Shown here: one piece after another, positions 12,701-20,834 of the stretch
How positions within the stretch are numbered: position 1 is the first letter of the stretch
Layout: each line of letters starts with the position of its first letter
Source of the DNA: Protula sp. h YS-2021
Lineage: Eukaryota > Annelida > Polychaeta > Sabellida > Serpulidae
DNA length: 64,000 bases
Direction of reading: 5' to 3'
Assembly (NCBI GenBank): GCA_949752745.1
Contig: OX457034.1
Location: forward strand, 2,576,646-2,640,645
Made by a program: the position numbers and the translations under genes
Notes under the pieces: generated by a model
Told to the model about the DNA's origin: nothing
What the model saw: the letters and a program-made list of their open reading frames with translations, nothing else
Database searches by the model: none

Positions 12701-13426
12701 GAAAATGTAAGAAAACGTATGAATGTGGAACTCGTTCACCAGGAAAAGCGGTTCAAGAAACTTGTGGCCAAACCTTCCTTCCACAAATTTAGAATTTTCA
12801 ACGAAGATTTGACCGCGGTACATTTGCGCAAAGTGGATCTGCTTCTGGATAAGCCCATTCAAGTCGGCTTCACCATTCTCGACCTCAGCAAAGTGCTCAT
12901 GTTCCACTTTCATTACAACTACATCATGACCAAGTATCCCGACGCCAAGCTGTTGTTCAGCGACACCGAAAGTCTATGTTATGACATAGAAACGGACGAT
13001 ATCTACAAAGACATGCAGGAAGATGCCGACTTGTTCGACACAAGTGACTATCCCCCAGATCATTTCCTGCATTCCAACGTGAACAAGAAAGTGCTTGGGA
13101 AAATGAAAGATGAGACGGCAGGCATTCCCATAGAAGAGTTTGTTGGACTTCGACCGAAAATGTACAGTATGATATATGGTGGGAAAGAAAAACGTACGGC
13201 CAAAGGCATCACTCGCACATGTCAAAGACGGATGAAACATCAGCAGTATAAAGACAGTTTGTTCAACCAAACGCAAACGATGACAACAGGACACATCATT
13301 CGAAGTCATGACCATCAGATTTTCTCGGAGAAGTTGAGGAAAGTGGCTCTCTCTCCCTTTGATGACAAGCGATATGTGATGAGTGATGGCTATTCCACTT
13401 TGGCGCATGGGCATTACAGTATATAA
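9749..13426 (+). pseudogene. Protein-primed family B DNA polymerase (pPolB), broken
   Basis: Replicative polymerase of Polintons, about 1225 codons. The start chosen is ATG 9749; an upstream GTG in frame is less likely. Order: two C-X2-C-X12-H-X-C fingers (residues about 6-75), a polymerase N-terminal region with a further Cys/His finger, Exo I DFE near residue 428, an Endo VII-like Cys/His insertion with DHDH and a later CN pair (about 512-545), Exo II near 571, motif A DANNLYG near 813, motif B NNSVFGK near 973, motif C near 1074. Breaks relative to copy 2: TAA at 10097-10099, TGA at 12590-12592 at a Trp codon, Exo II Asp replaced by Gly (11459-11461), second Asp of motif C replaced by Glu (12968-12970). 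The final TAA lies inside the next TATA box. Confidence 0.93.
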
Positions 13427-13427
13427 G
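13420..13427 (+). promoter_or_regulatory. TATA box of the PC4-like cluster, overlapping the polymerase stop
   Basis: TATATAAG; the polymerase stop codon TAA occupies 13424-13426 inside it. The PC4-like ATG follows 55 bases downstream. Copy 2 has the same arrangement at 54883-54891. Confidence 0.65.
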
Positions 13428-13481
13428 GGGGAGACACTTCAACTTTAGAGTTAGTTGAGGTATGCACACTGAAGCGTCAAC

Positions 13482-13838
13482 ATGAATCGGAAAAGATCTG
13501 CAACAACGGATATGGATACACTTGCTGATGCAGTCAAAGACATGAATGTGAAACATTCTGACAATACCATCAAGAAATTAAAAGTGGAGACAACGGTAGC
13601 ACCAACACCACAGTCGTGGGATGGAATGCTTTCTCTAGGCAATGGAAAGTATATCAAGATTATGAAACAAAGTAATGAAGGTGTGGTAAACATTCGCAAA
13701 TACCTCAGAGATGAGGGGACTGAAAAAAACCGTCCGACGAAAAAGGGAATTTTGCTGACAATACCTGAATGAAAAATGATGAAGAAGCAGGTGAAAGAAG
13801 TGGATAAAAGGCTTCGCGGACAAGACGACAAGTCATAA
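13482..13838 (+). pseudogene. PC4-like ssDNA-binding protein, internal stop
   Basis: A charged N-terminus is followed by a PC4 (transcriptional coactivator p15) type domain: LGNGKYIKIMKQ, then VNIRKYLRDEG, then PTKKGILLTIPE. The family binds single-stranded or melted DNA; in a Polinton it could coat replication intermediates or act in transcription. Copy 2 carries an intact 115-residue version (54482-54829). Here TGA at 13770-13772 stands where copy 2 has Trp, removing the last 21 residues, which include the conserved basic helix. The remaining frame continues to TAA at 13836-13838. Confidence 0.8.
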
Positions 13839-13851
13839 TAAGGTAACAATC

Positions 13852-14226
13852 ATGAATGCACTCATGTTGGACGATGGTGTTTACCTTAAAGTTAATGAGA
13901 GGAATGAAGTGATGATGGGTTCTCGGAGAAGTTCTGCTTATCGGTTTAAACCTGAAGTGTGGAAAGACTTTAAAAACATACCGCTTGAACCTGGGTTTGA
14001 ACGCAGACTTGAAAATAAACTGGAAGAGACGGTGGCTGAATATGATTCTAAGATACGTGTGACATTCTGTAGAAATCTTTTACAGGATTATCCAAAGGAT
14101 TATAAGGGAGTTGTGCTAGATACACCATATGCACAGTTGATCTTCTTTGATATCAAGAACTGGCACGCAACCTTACGATTCCTAGAAGCGATACAACATC
14201 CGCTGTTCAACATCATCCGAGTATAA
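13852..14226 (+). CDS. PC4-like paralogue, 124 residues
   Basis: Follows the first PC4-like gene after 13 bases. It starts MNALMLDDGVYLKV and ends with a VVLDTPYAQLIFFD strand pair and a WHATLRFLEAI helix, a pattern like the C-terminal half of PC4 domains. A weaker similar unit may lie in the first 45 residues (YLKVN, then FKPEVWKDFK). Probably a diverged duplicate; role inferred only from the fold-like pattern. In copy 2 only its first codons remain, at a deletion junction. Confidence 0.6.
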   Translation: MNALMLDDGVYLKVNERNEVMMGSRRSSAYRFKPEVWKDFKNIPLEPGFERRLENKLEETVAEYDSKIRVTFCRNLLQDYPKDYKGVVLDTPYAQLIFFDIKNWHATLRFLEAIQHPLFNIIRV

Positions 14227-14229
14227 AAG

Positions 14230-14571
14230 ATGGAAGACTATTTGTTGGATTATGAACCCATGACATATGGATTCTCATACATGAGAAACTTATGTGATGA
14301 TATTGTGCTACGACAGTTTGGAAAGTTTATCATACTATCGCTTGACGAACAATCCGTGTTGAAGGATCATCTAGACAAGTTGAGAATACCCGGCTTTCTG
14401 CTTCACCTTTCAAATGATATAGAAGTGCGTGTGATTCAGAACTGTCTAGACGTGTTTGTACAATTTCGCCAACATGACGAGCTTACAGAACACTACGACA
14501 TCATCACCCTCAGCACAGTGGAATGGAACGCGCTGTTGCAAGCATTGGATTGGAAAGAACCTGACGCTTGA
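14230..14571 (+). CDS. PC4-like paralogue, 113 residues
   Basis: Starts 3 bases after the previous stop. The C-terminal part reads as strands NDIEVRVIQNCLDVFVQF followed by ITLSTVEWNALLQAL, the strand plus W-helix arrangement of PC4-like domains. The N-terminal 65 residues are not recognised. The tight spacing with its neighbours suggests one transcript or closely packed short transcripts. Deleted from copy 2. Confidence 0.6.
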   Translation: MEDYLLDYEPMTYGFSYMRNLCDDIVLRQFGKFIILSLDEQSVLKDHLDKLRIPGFLLHLSNDIEVRVIQNCLDVFVQFRQHDELTEHYDIITLSTVEWNALLQALDWKEPDA

Positions 14572-14596
14572 ATTCAAAGAGCATGGAATACAACTT

Positions 14597-14848
14597 ATGC
14601 GGGGTACCAAATTCATTGAGCTGACACAGCCTATGCGGATGATGCGGCTGATGGACTTGGAAGAAGGATATGAACTGAAACTGTCTGAACATGTTACTGT
14701 GAAAGTGATAAAGTTTTGTGATGTGCGTTATGTCAGCTTTCATAGCATTTACAAATACGGGTATAATGTCTATGATACCTGTATCAATTTAAATTCTGAT
14801 GAATGGCATTCATTGATGAATGTATTGAAAAATGAATGTGATTGTTAA
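14597..14848 (+). CDS. PC4-like paralogue, about 83 residues
   Basis: Start taken at ATG 14597 (MRGTKFIELTQ); the reading frame is open further upstream but that part overlaps the preceding gene. The strands VTVKVIKFCDVRYVSF and the terminal CINLNSDEWHSLMNVL helix resemble the other PC4-like proteins here and the minus-strand protein at 21822-22448 (which has DMRYVSFV and NMNDGEWETLL). The last part survives in copy 2 as a deletion remnant. A frameshifted longer gene is an alternative. Confidence 0.55.
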   Translation: MRGTKFIELTQPMRMMRLMDLEEGYELKLSEHVTVKVIKFCDVRYVSFHSIYKYGYNVYDTCINLNSDEWHSLMNVLKNECDC

Positions 14849-15071
14849 TAGTGTAAATAGTGTAAATAGACTTTGTTAATTAAGAGTTTGTAAATAGTGT
14901 TTGTAAACTTTGTAAATAGTGTAAATAGACTTTGTAGTTCAGAATTTGTAAATAGTGTTTGTAAACTTTGTAAACTTTGTAAATAGTGTTTGTAAATAGT
15001 GTTTGTAAATAAAAGTTTGTAAATAGAACACAATAAACAAGACAGTTGTTTGAAACTTGGTTTGTTTTATT
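14845..15071. terminator. Bidirectional poly(A) region between convergent units, copy 1
   Basis: A short GTGTTTGTAAACTTTGTAAATA minisatellite is followed by AATAAA on the plus strand at 15008-15013 and 15032-15037, and AATAAA on the minus strand (TTTATT at 15066-15071). These lie between the plus-strand PC4 cluster and the minus-strand protease gene. The AATAAACAAGACAGTTGT segment and the TTTGTTTTATT are conserved at 54243-54282 in copy 2, so they are probably the poly(A) signals of both units. Confidence 0.65.
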
Positions 15072-15163
15072 TAACAATTAACAACAACAACAACAACTTA
15101 ACTAATATGACAACAACTTAACTAATATAACAACAACAACTTAACTACAACTTAACTACACCA

Positions 15164-15601
15164 TTAATAAAACAGTGGTTTATAATGTCTATATACAAAA
15201 TCCTTTACAATAAAATCACCATCCTTTCTTTTTAATATATTCACAATATCAAACATACTCTGACCTCGAGCTCTATGCAATATATAATATACACAATAAA
15301 AACCACATGACGATGATATTGGCGTTTGTAATGATATAGATTTATACATATAGTCATTTCTTAAAAACATGTCTAAACGATCATCGAGAGGTAACAGTCC
15401 ATAAGAGTCAAAATATTCTACAGGGTCTTTGTCATAATACACTGCCACCCAATGTTCTCCTGGTTCATCTTGATCGTCTGTGTTGATGACATAGGCGCCG
15501 CGTTGTAAAGACGGTAACTGGTCCATGGCAAACACGCCTTCAAATAAGTCTTTCGTCATGACATCATGACTCAATATGGCATCAATCTGCTTCGTGTTCA
15601 T
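15164..15601 (-). CDS. Adenain-like cysteine protease (virion maturation protease)
   Basis: 145 residues, complete. Catalytic residues in the order of adenovirus protease and the ULP1 clan: His50 in GEHWVAVYY, Asp65 in YFDSYG, Gln92 in SLQTP, Cys99 in SSSCGFYCVYY. In Polintons this enzyme is presumed to process capsid and core proteins. Its ATG overlaps the major capsid stop by four bases (ATGA), so both are likely read from one message. Last gene of the minus-strand unit; the copy 2 orthologue is frameshifted. Confidence 0.92.
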   Translation of the reverse strand: MNTKQIDAILSHDVMTKDLFEGVFAMDQLPSLQRGAYVINTDDQDEPGEHWVAVYYDKDPVEYFDSYGLLPLDDRLDMFLRNDYMYKSISLQTPISSSCGFYCVYYILHRARGQSMFDIVNILKRKDGDFIVKDFVYRHYKPLFY

Positions 15602-16971
15602 GATCGGTACTCGAATTGGATGCTGCGATTTGCACTGATCTCAATAATGTTGTCAAATTCAGCATAGACAATGACATTGATGGTATGTTGCAAAGCTCTA
15701 GCAAAATTCATTTCTAGCCTCAAATTCCCATGCTTGATCAGGAGGAAATGATCATCACCATCATAATCCGGTGTTAAGTCAAACGAAAATAAAGCATAAC
15801 CTCTAGGGCAATCTTCCCGTTTTATAATGGAACTTTTCTCACCATTCAATCGATCAAACGATTTGTAAAGCGTTTCAAAAGCGTCCAGGTATTTGTTCTG
15901 TGTAATGTCAAGCTTGAAAGGTTTGGATAGAACTGGTTCACCATCCGTGTACAGTTGCATATAGTCCAGATCAAAATGTTTGAAATCATATGGATTCCTC
16001 AATACTGATCCACCAAAAGCTTCATTATGAACCAGACCAATGACAATACGATTTGGTAATTGACCCAAAAAGATGTTATCTTTCACAAAAGACTGAAATC
16101 CTGCTGGAATAGCTAAGACTTTACATTCTTTTCTAGTGATGATGATCTTGGCAGGACTTTTCATCAATGCATCTGTATGTCCTAACTGAATACCTGGACT
16201 CACCCTCACTTTGCGAATGGTTAAAAATGCCTCTTTCACTTCTACCTTATAGGTATTATCTGCAGCCATCAATACATAGTCATCTTTTTGTCTATGGAAA
16301 CGCAATTTCAAACTGATGCCATTAGGAAGATAACGATCCTGCTCAAACAAATCTATCCTTAAACCACCTGTGAGCATAAAATCACGGCTAAGACGTGTAT
16401 GCAAATAACGATGATGTAAGCCATTGTTTCCTTGCTCAGCCAAGTCACCACCGTCGGCATTGACATGAAACCCGGATACATATTGTTCATGATTAGGTCT
16501 TTTCACCTCATGACTATTCATTGACCCAGCAGTATCCTTGTACATGAGATGCATAGAGCGCTCAGAATGCAGACTTTCTTCCGAATCATGGATGAGATGA
16601 GAGATAATGCTGGTATAACCATGAGTATTGTTGCTATGAGAAACCAATCGATCATTCAGAAACAATTCAATATTAGACCATAACCCATTAAACACATCAT
16701 TGATGCAAGAGACATTATCATCTGCGCCACAATCTGTTCCATCAGCCTTTAGAATGCGACATACAATATGAAGTTTGCTGTTCTTTAAATCCAGATATTC
16801 TTCTGTACTCGCAGGAATGTAGAATTCTATTGGAGCGCCTTCTCTAATGGTAGTGAGTGGTTGATAGTCAACATTATAATTTTTCTCTACAGCAGTTTGC
16901 GTCGGTGGTACGTGAAACCATTCCAATGGAGAAAGACTACATTCACACGAATGATTATGAATGAGAGACAT
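15598..16971 (-). CDS. Major capsid protein (double jelly-roll)
   Basis: 457 residues, intact. Recognised as the Polinton major capsid protein by length, position before the protease, the N-terminal SPLEWFHVPPTQ and EGAPIEFYIPAS segments, the ELFLNDRLV strand, and the C-terminal region with TPDYDGDDHF and LRLEMNFA before a conserved VIVYAEFDNIIEIS strand. It would form the icosahedral capsid as trimers. Three bases separate it from the upstream GIG-motif gene. Copy 2 has the same protein (clearly closely related) with one frameshift. Confidence 0.9.
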   Translation of the reverse strand: MSLIHNHSCECSLSPLEWFHVPPTQTAVEKNYNVDYQPLTTIREGAPIEFYIPASTEEYLDLKNSKLHIVCRILKADGTDCGADDNVSCINDVFNGLWSNIELFLNDRLVSHSNNTHGYTSIISHLIHDSEESLHSERSMHLMYKDTAGSMNSHEVKRPNHEQYVSGFHVNADGGDLAEQGNNGLHHRYLHTRLSRDFMLTGGLRIDLFEQDRYLPNGISLKLRFHRQKDDYVLMAADNTYKVEVKEAFLTIRKVRVSPGIQLGHTDALMKSPAKIIITRKECKVLAIPAGFQSFVKDNIFLGQLPNRIVIGLVHNEAFGGSVLRNPYDFKHFDLDYMQLYTDGEPVLSKPFKLDITQNKYLDAFETLYKSFDRLNGEKSSIIKREDCPRGYALFSFDLTPDYDGDDHFLLIKHGNLRLEMNFARALQHTINVIVYAEFDNIIEISANRSIQFEYRS

Positions 16972-16974
16972 GAT

Positions 16975-17319
16975 TTAAAAGATATCTTTTTTAATGTGTT
17001 TTGATGTTATCCGTCTGGCTGTTTTTCGTCTTCTGGCACGTTTCGTTGGTTGCACGCGCTTTTGTTCACCAAACACACGTTCTGCTACTCGGCCCGTAAC
17101 ATCTTTCGCGACATTCTTTGCAGCCTTCTTAAGATGTGGCGCAACGATCTTAGCCCCAGCCTTAAGTAGTGGAATAGCTTTGCGATCCAATGATCCCAGT
17201 ATTGAACCAATACCATCACCATATTGAATTCGCGCTCCTTTGAATCCTGGTAATTCCCCGCCCACTTGACGAAGGAAATGGTTGCGATATGCAGACGGAT
17301 CGTGTGTATAAGCTTTCAT
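16975..17319 (-). CDS. GIG-motif minor virion protein candidate, 114 residues
   Basis: Small protein with YGDGIGSILGSL, a hydrophobic PLLKAGAKIVAPHLKKAAK helix and a very basic tail (KRARRRKTARR). Position between the penton-like and major capsid genes, and its amphipathic and basic character, fit a minor capsid or membrane-active or core protein such as those reported in Polintons and adintovirus-like elements; the role is inferred. Its start overlaps the penton-like stop (ATGA). Intact in both copies. Confidence 0.75.
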   Translation of the reverse strand: MKAYTHDPSAYRNHFLRQVGGELPGFKGARIQYGDGIGSILGSLDRKAIPLLKAGAKIVAPHLKKAAKNVAKDVTGRVAERVFGEQKRVQPTKRARRRKTARRITSKHIKKDIF

Positions 17320-18077
17320 ATTGCTTTTGGTCGAAAATGTAGTTTACAGATCACCTTTCCAGTTTGAAATGGAACATTATAGCCTGTATCGTCCTCAATA
17401 TTAATTTCTATTACGTCAAATTTGGACGTGTTTACAGGAACATAATGCGGTTCGTCGTACGTTTTCATAACAATGTCGCCATCATGGCCTTTTATTCCAA
17501 CAGAACGTAGTAAGGGAACATAATAATCACCAACAACTTGTGGTTCACAAATGCTACAATACACATAAAGTGTATAAAATCCCTGTTTCACATCCGCTTT
17601 ATGGTCAGCTGTACATGTTTCAGTATACCATTGATCTGGGATAAATCCTAAAATCTCAGCTAATCCAGCGGAAAAGGACACTTCAAAGCTATAATTTAGA
17701 AATAGAAACACACGTCGTCTAATTTTATCATACTTTATCCGAATAGCTTCTTTAAGATCATCTTTCATAGAATTAGTCGCTTCTTCATTCACTGCCTGAC
17801 ATATTTCTTGTATGGATCTATAGTAGCCATAGGGAATATTGATTGTGTCAAGTGTATCTATCAGTGGTTGTTGTCGAAACTGAATAGAATAGTCCATGCC
17901 ATGTCTCATCGTTGTCCATGTATGTGGATATTGAATTTCAGCTAAAGCCACTTCATATTTTCCATTCAAATAGATGGTTCGAGGCATACGAATTTGGTAA
18001 TTCGAAGCCTTGTTGTTGGGAGAATAGTTCATACTAGCATTGCTAGGCAAAGTAATGTAAAAACTATTCGACTCCAT
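17316..18077 (-). CDS. Penton-like minor capsid protein (single jelly-roll)
   Basis: 253 residues. Starts MESNSFYITLPSNASMNY, then YLNGKYEVALAEIQYPHTW, then IPYGYYRSIQEIC and a terminal VICKLHFRPK strand: the pattern of the Polinton minor capsid (penton) protein. It would occupy the capsid vertices. Intact here; in copy 2 the reading frame is stopped at the Trp of PDQW. A possible late-gene promoter is not obvious in the upstream 100 bases. Confidence 0.88.
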   Translation of the reverse strand: MESNSFYITLPSNASMNYSPNNKASNYQIRMPRTIYLNGKYEVALAEIQYPHTWTTMRHGMDYSIQFRQQPLIDTLDTINIPYGYYRSIQEICQAVNEEATNSMKDDLKEAIRIKYDKIRRRVFLFLNYSFEVSFSAGLAEILGFIPDQWYTETCTADHKADVKQGFYTLYVYCSICEPQVVGDYYVPLLRSVGIKGHDGDIVMKTYDEPHYVPVNTSKFDVIEINIEDDTGYNVPFQTGKVICKLHFRPKAI

Positions 18078-18085
18078 GATGGGAA

Positions 18086-18857
18086 CTAAATGGTATAGGT
18101 GCGTTGACGTTGTCTATATATCTCACGATAGCGCGCGCCATTCGACCAAGTATGCAAAGTCTCATCCTCTTTTACATCATGATGATGATCTACATGATCT
18201 ATGACTTCTCCTTCACAACAAGCACTTGTACATCTAATCTTCACAGGAATAGTTGGTTTATCTTCTTGCCGCCAACAACAACAACATAGCTCTTTCAGCC
18301 ATGTTAAAAAATTTTCCCATCCTTCAGGAAACTGTCTTTGTTGACGTTGTTTCATTTCTGTTGTAATGTCGTCACGAGTGGTCTTTTTACTAAACATTGT
18401 TTTTGGAATATTAGCATCGACAATTTCCTGGATAAACGGATGCCAACCATGTGGTATGGCTCGTTCTTTTCTTCTTGTCGCCACCAATGCTTCTTTCATC
18501 AAATCAACCATGTTGGAATTTGTGATAATATCACCAGTTTTCAACACAAGTTCATTCTTCTCTGTCCATTTTACACCATGTTTCTTCAGTTCTGCTAAAA
18601 GTTGTGTTACTTTTCCATGATAAATAGGTTGAAAATGACTTAACACTAGCTTTTCTGGTTTTTCAGGTGGTGATGATGAGGGCTAGACTGACTTGTTCGT
18701 AAATGACGACCAAGATGTTGAGACATTTCTATAGCCTTTTCACGTGTTCGTTTCCCACGTAAAAGTGTATTGACTTTTGTTTTAATATCATTTTTCTTTT
18801 TTAATAACAGGTGTATTCATATTCAGGAATGAGAACCATTTTCATAGTATGTTTCAT
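18086..18857 (-). pseudogene. Conserved Polinton protein with C-terminal Cys cluster, frameshifted
   Basis: Copy 2 shows an N-terminus with VLIPEYEYKMLL, a charged helical middle, then HFQPIYH, PHGW and VDANIPK segments. Here the first part starts at ATG 18857 but loses frame soon after the EYEY motif (near 18,815) and again near 18,650-18,670; an open frame covers 18086-18646. The C-terminal tail has ELCCCCWRQ and a CTSACCEGE motif followed by His/Asp-rich residues, perhaps a metal-binding or lipid-modified tail. Function unknown; conserved next to the basic virion protein in both copies. Confidence 0.75.
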
Positions 18858-19180
18858 TTTAACAGCAGTTTGGCTAACAAGGGCAATGCCAATCTAGCAA
18901 TAGCTCCAATGAATCCTCCTTTCTGATTAATCAACTTCTTTTTTCGTCGAAGGGATATCTTCTTATCTGCTAGAGTACGTAGCGTATGACGTTCACGTTT
19001 AAATTCCTTATACCGTTTTGAGCTTAAGGGTAAATGTCCTTGCAATATATTCAAACAAATTTCAAACAAGCTTGTTAATTCCTCTTTTATAGCTTGCTGT
19101 AGCAAGGATTTGCGTCGTTTAGGCCCACTGCGTGCAAGCAAATGAAGAAACGGTTGGTTCGCTCGAATACGTTTAGACAT
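18854..19180 (-). CDS. Small basic protein, candidate core/virion component
   Basis: 108 residues, strongly basic (KRYKEFKRERHTL, LRRKKKLINQKGGF) with a hydrophobic LALPLLAKLLLK end. The helical LFEICLNILQGHLPL segment followed by a basic stretch and QKGGF is a recurrent pattern in Polinton-type elements. Position after the ATPase and in front of the capsid genes suggests a packaged DNA-binding or minor capsid protein; this is inference. It starts in the last codons of the ATPase remnant and its TGA overlaps the ATG of the next gene. Confidence 0.75.
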   Translation of the reverse strand: MSKRIRANQPFLHLLARSGPKRRKSLLQQAIKEELTSLFEICLNILQGHLPLSSKRYKEFKRERHTLRTLADKKISLRRKKKLINQKGGFIGAIARLALPLLAKLLLK

Positions 19181-19295
19181 CTTGACTGCGAATGGTCAAA
19201 TGAGTTGGTTCTTGTTCATACACCGCTTTATCAATATATACATAATGTGTATCTTTTGGTAAAATGCCTGTACGAATACGTAGTTGATCATTTGT
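19173..19295 (-). pseudogene. Remnant of packaging ATPase (last ~40 codons)
   Basis: Only the C-terminus of the FtsK/A32-type ATPase (from NDQLRIRTG to TIRSQDV) remains. Comparison with copy 2 shows that roughly 0.8 kb, containing the integrase chromodomain and the whole ATPase core with its Walker motifs, is missing between FYEEED of the integrase and this fragment. Both edges carry GAAGA-type sequence, suggesting a microhomology deletion. Confidence 0.85.
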
Positions 19296-20238
19296 CTTCT
19301 TCTTCATAGAAATGTCCATCAATATCTTCGTCTAAAAAGTCTTTCACACGATATAAATGTATTCCTTGCTTCTTACAACGATGTGTGACAATGAAGACTT
19401 CTTGCGTCCATTTGATGTGATAATCTCGTTGAAACACGTATTTAATGTGAGAAATGCGAACATGATCGCCAATGTTAAATTTGTACTTCTTCTTCTTCTG
19501 TTTCAATTTCAGTTTGTCGACATACATATACTTCCACACTTTTGATTCGTTGTCTTTACGAATCTCTGCAGGAGCATATTCATTCGGAAGAGAACTATGA
19601 GGTCTATGGTTGTAATTGTACACCAAGTCTTGAAGAATGTCTAAATAACGGTAAGTTTGATTATGTAGAAAATACCGATACACCATTCCCTTTAGAGTAA
19701 GAATGACTCTTTCAGCAAAGTTGGCTTTGGTTTCATTCTTTGTGGTATAAGCATGAATTCCTTCTTTCTTCAAAAATGCTTTTACCCATCTGTTTTTAAA
19801 TTCTGTTCCTTTATCAGACCTTAGAGTTCGCGGTCTTCGTCGTGTGTCATGAAAAATCTTTTGGAAAGCTTGTATGACGCTGGTATGTGATTTATTAGGT
19901 ATTGGCTGTACCCACACATATTTGGAAAACACATCAATGACAATGAGTAAAAAGCGTATGTCATCATTATAGGGAGCTATGTTTCCCATATCAGCCAAAT
20001 CAATATCCCACATATCATCAATACCATGTGTAATGACGCGTTGTCTTTTGAACCTATATTTTACAGGTTGTAGTAAACTGAAAGCATCTTGATCCTGTAG
20101 CCATTTCTTCACTTGTGAATGTGTGACTGGTTGATTATGTTTTCTTAAGATGTGATACAGTTTGTAAGGACCAGCAAATGCTCCAGGCTGTCCAGGTTTG
20201 AAGTAACTATTGGTCAAGTAGTCTTTCCACGTCGACAT
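19288..20238 (-). CDS. Retrovirus-type integrase (rve), C-terminally truncated
   Basis: 316 residues from ATG 20238 (MSTWKDYLTN); a longer upstream start is possible. The catalytic triad is present: Asp80 in WDIDLADM, Asp142 in RSDKGTEF and Glu176 in NFAERV. It inserts the linear element with a 6-bp duplication. The N-terminal HTH/zinc-like region and the SH3-like KFNIGDHVRI part remain, but the chromodomain seen in copy 2 was removed by the deletion that took the ATPase, so the protein ends at EEEDK. A chromodomain would normally guide insertion; its loss may change targeting. Confidence 0.92.
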   Translation of the reverse strand: MSTWKDYLTNSYFKPGQPGAFAGPYKLYHILRKHNQPVTHSQVKKWLQDQDAFSLLQPVKYRFKRQRVITHGIDDMWDIDLADMGNIAPYNDDIRFLLIVIDVFSKYVWVQPIPNKSHTSVIQAFQKIFHDTRRRPRTLRSDKGTEFKNRWVKAFLKKEGIHAYTTKNETKANFAERVILTLKGMVYRYFLHNQTYRYLDILQDLVYNYNHRPHSSLPNEYAPAEIRKDNESKVWKYMYVDKLKLKQKKKKYKFNIGDHVRISHIKYVFQRDYHIKWTQEVFIVTHRCKKQGIHLYRVKDFLDEDIDGHFYEEEDK

Positions 20239-20276
20239 GATGAATGAAAAAAACACGTCTGAACAGAACAGCTTTT

Positions 20277-20284
20277 ATTTTATA
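20277..20284 (-). promoter_or_regulatory. TATA-like box before the integrase gene, copy 1
   Basis: TATAAAAT on the minus strand, 38 bases before the integrase ATG. Copy 2 has the same GTTATAAAATAAAA sequence at the equivalent place (48275-48282). The AATAAA within it could instead be the poly(A) signal of the upstream Cys-rich gene. Confidence 0.45.
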
Positions 20285-20349
20285 ACTCAACCAACATCAC
20301 TTAACTAACATAGTAACTTAACTAACATGTATTTATAACTAACATATAT

Positions 20350-20684
20350 TTACAAATCAAGCATGGATACAATGGTATGAATAACTGGAGACCATTGGTC
20401 TTCAATGAACACTAACCAATGACTGAGTTCATCCAATGTAATAGCATCTACACCATATTTCTCACAACGTTGATTTGCATTCTCTAACACTTTATCTAAA
20501 TGAATGTAATATTTAGCTTCATTCCAATATGTATAAACACATGCAGCATGACAAGTATGTTCTTGACACTCTTCATGTTTACAAGCAGGACAGACTAAAT
20601 ATGCAAAAAAAATTTTACAGCTGATAACATTTCTTCACAATAAGCTTTTTGCATAATATATTGTCTCAGTGTCATGTCCGCCAT
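20350..20684 (-). pseudogene. Cys-rich zinc-binding-like protein, frameshifted
   Basis: Orthologue of the intact 109-residue protein at 47943-48272. ATG 20684 opens MADMTLRQYI; the frame is lost near 20,597-20,610 in an A/T-rich run and continues in another frame through a C-X2-C, H-EEC, C and H cluster to TAA at 20350-20352. The first Cys of the second pair (CEKCG in copy 2) is retained but the second is a Tyr here. Function unknown; possibly a zinc finger protein. 150 bases with nothing recognisable separate it from the NADAR gene. Confidence 0.7.
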
Positions 20685-20834
20685 TATGCAGTCTTGTGAG
20701 TCTTGCAATGCAGCACAAGTCTGTAAAGTTATGCTGCTCCGGCAATGTAGCACAAGTCTGTCAAGTTCAGCAAGTTTTCTCCAGTTGTTGTTCACTTAAC
20801 ACACTTCAAATTTACATGTTCACACGTCTGCACA

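Noticed and set aside
12593..13426. Separate downstream polymerase gene (split polymerase)
   Set aside because: The sequence is in frame with the preceding part and continuous in copy 2; a single TGA separates them.
14456..14596. Longer start for the fourth PC4-like gene
   Set aside because: The upstream part overlaps the previous gene in another frame and matches nothing; ATG 14597 gives the conserved part.
19288..20238. LTR retrotransposon or endogenous retrovirus, because of the rve integrase
   Set aside because: No reverse transcriptase, RNase H or LTRs; neighbouring polymerase, capsid and protease genes define a Polinton.
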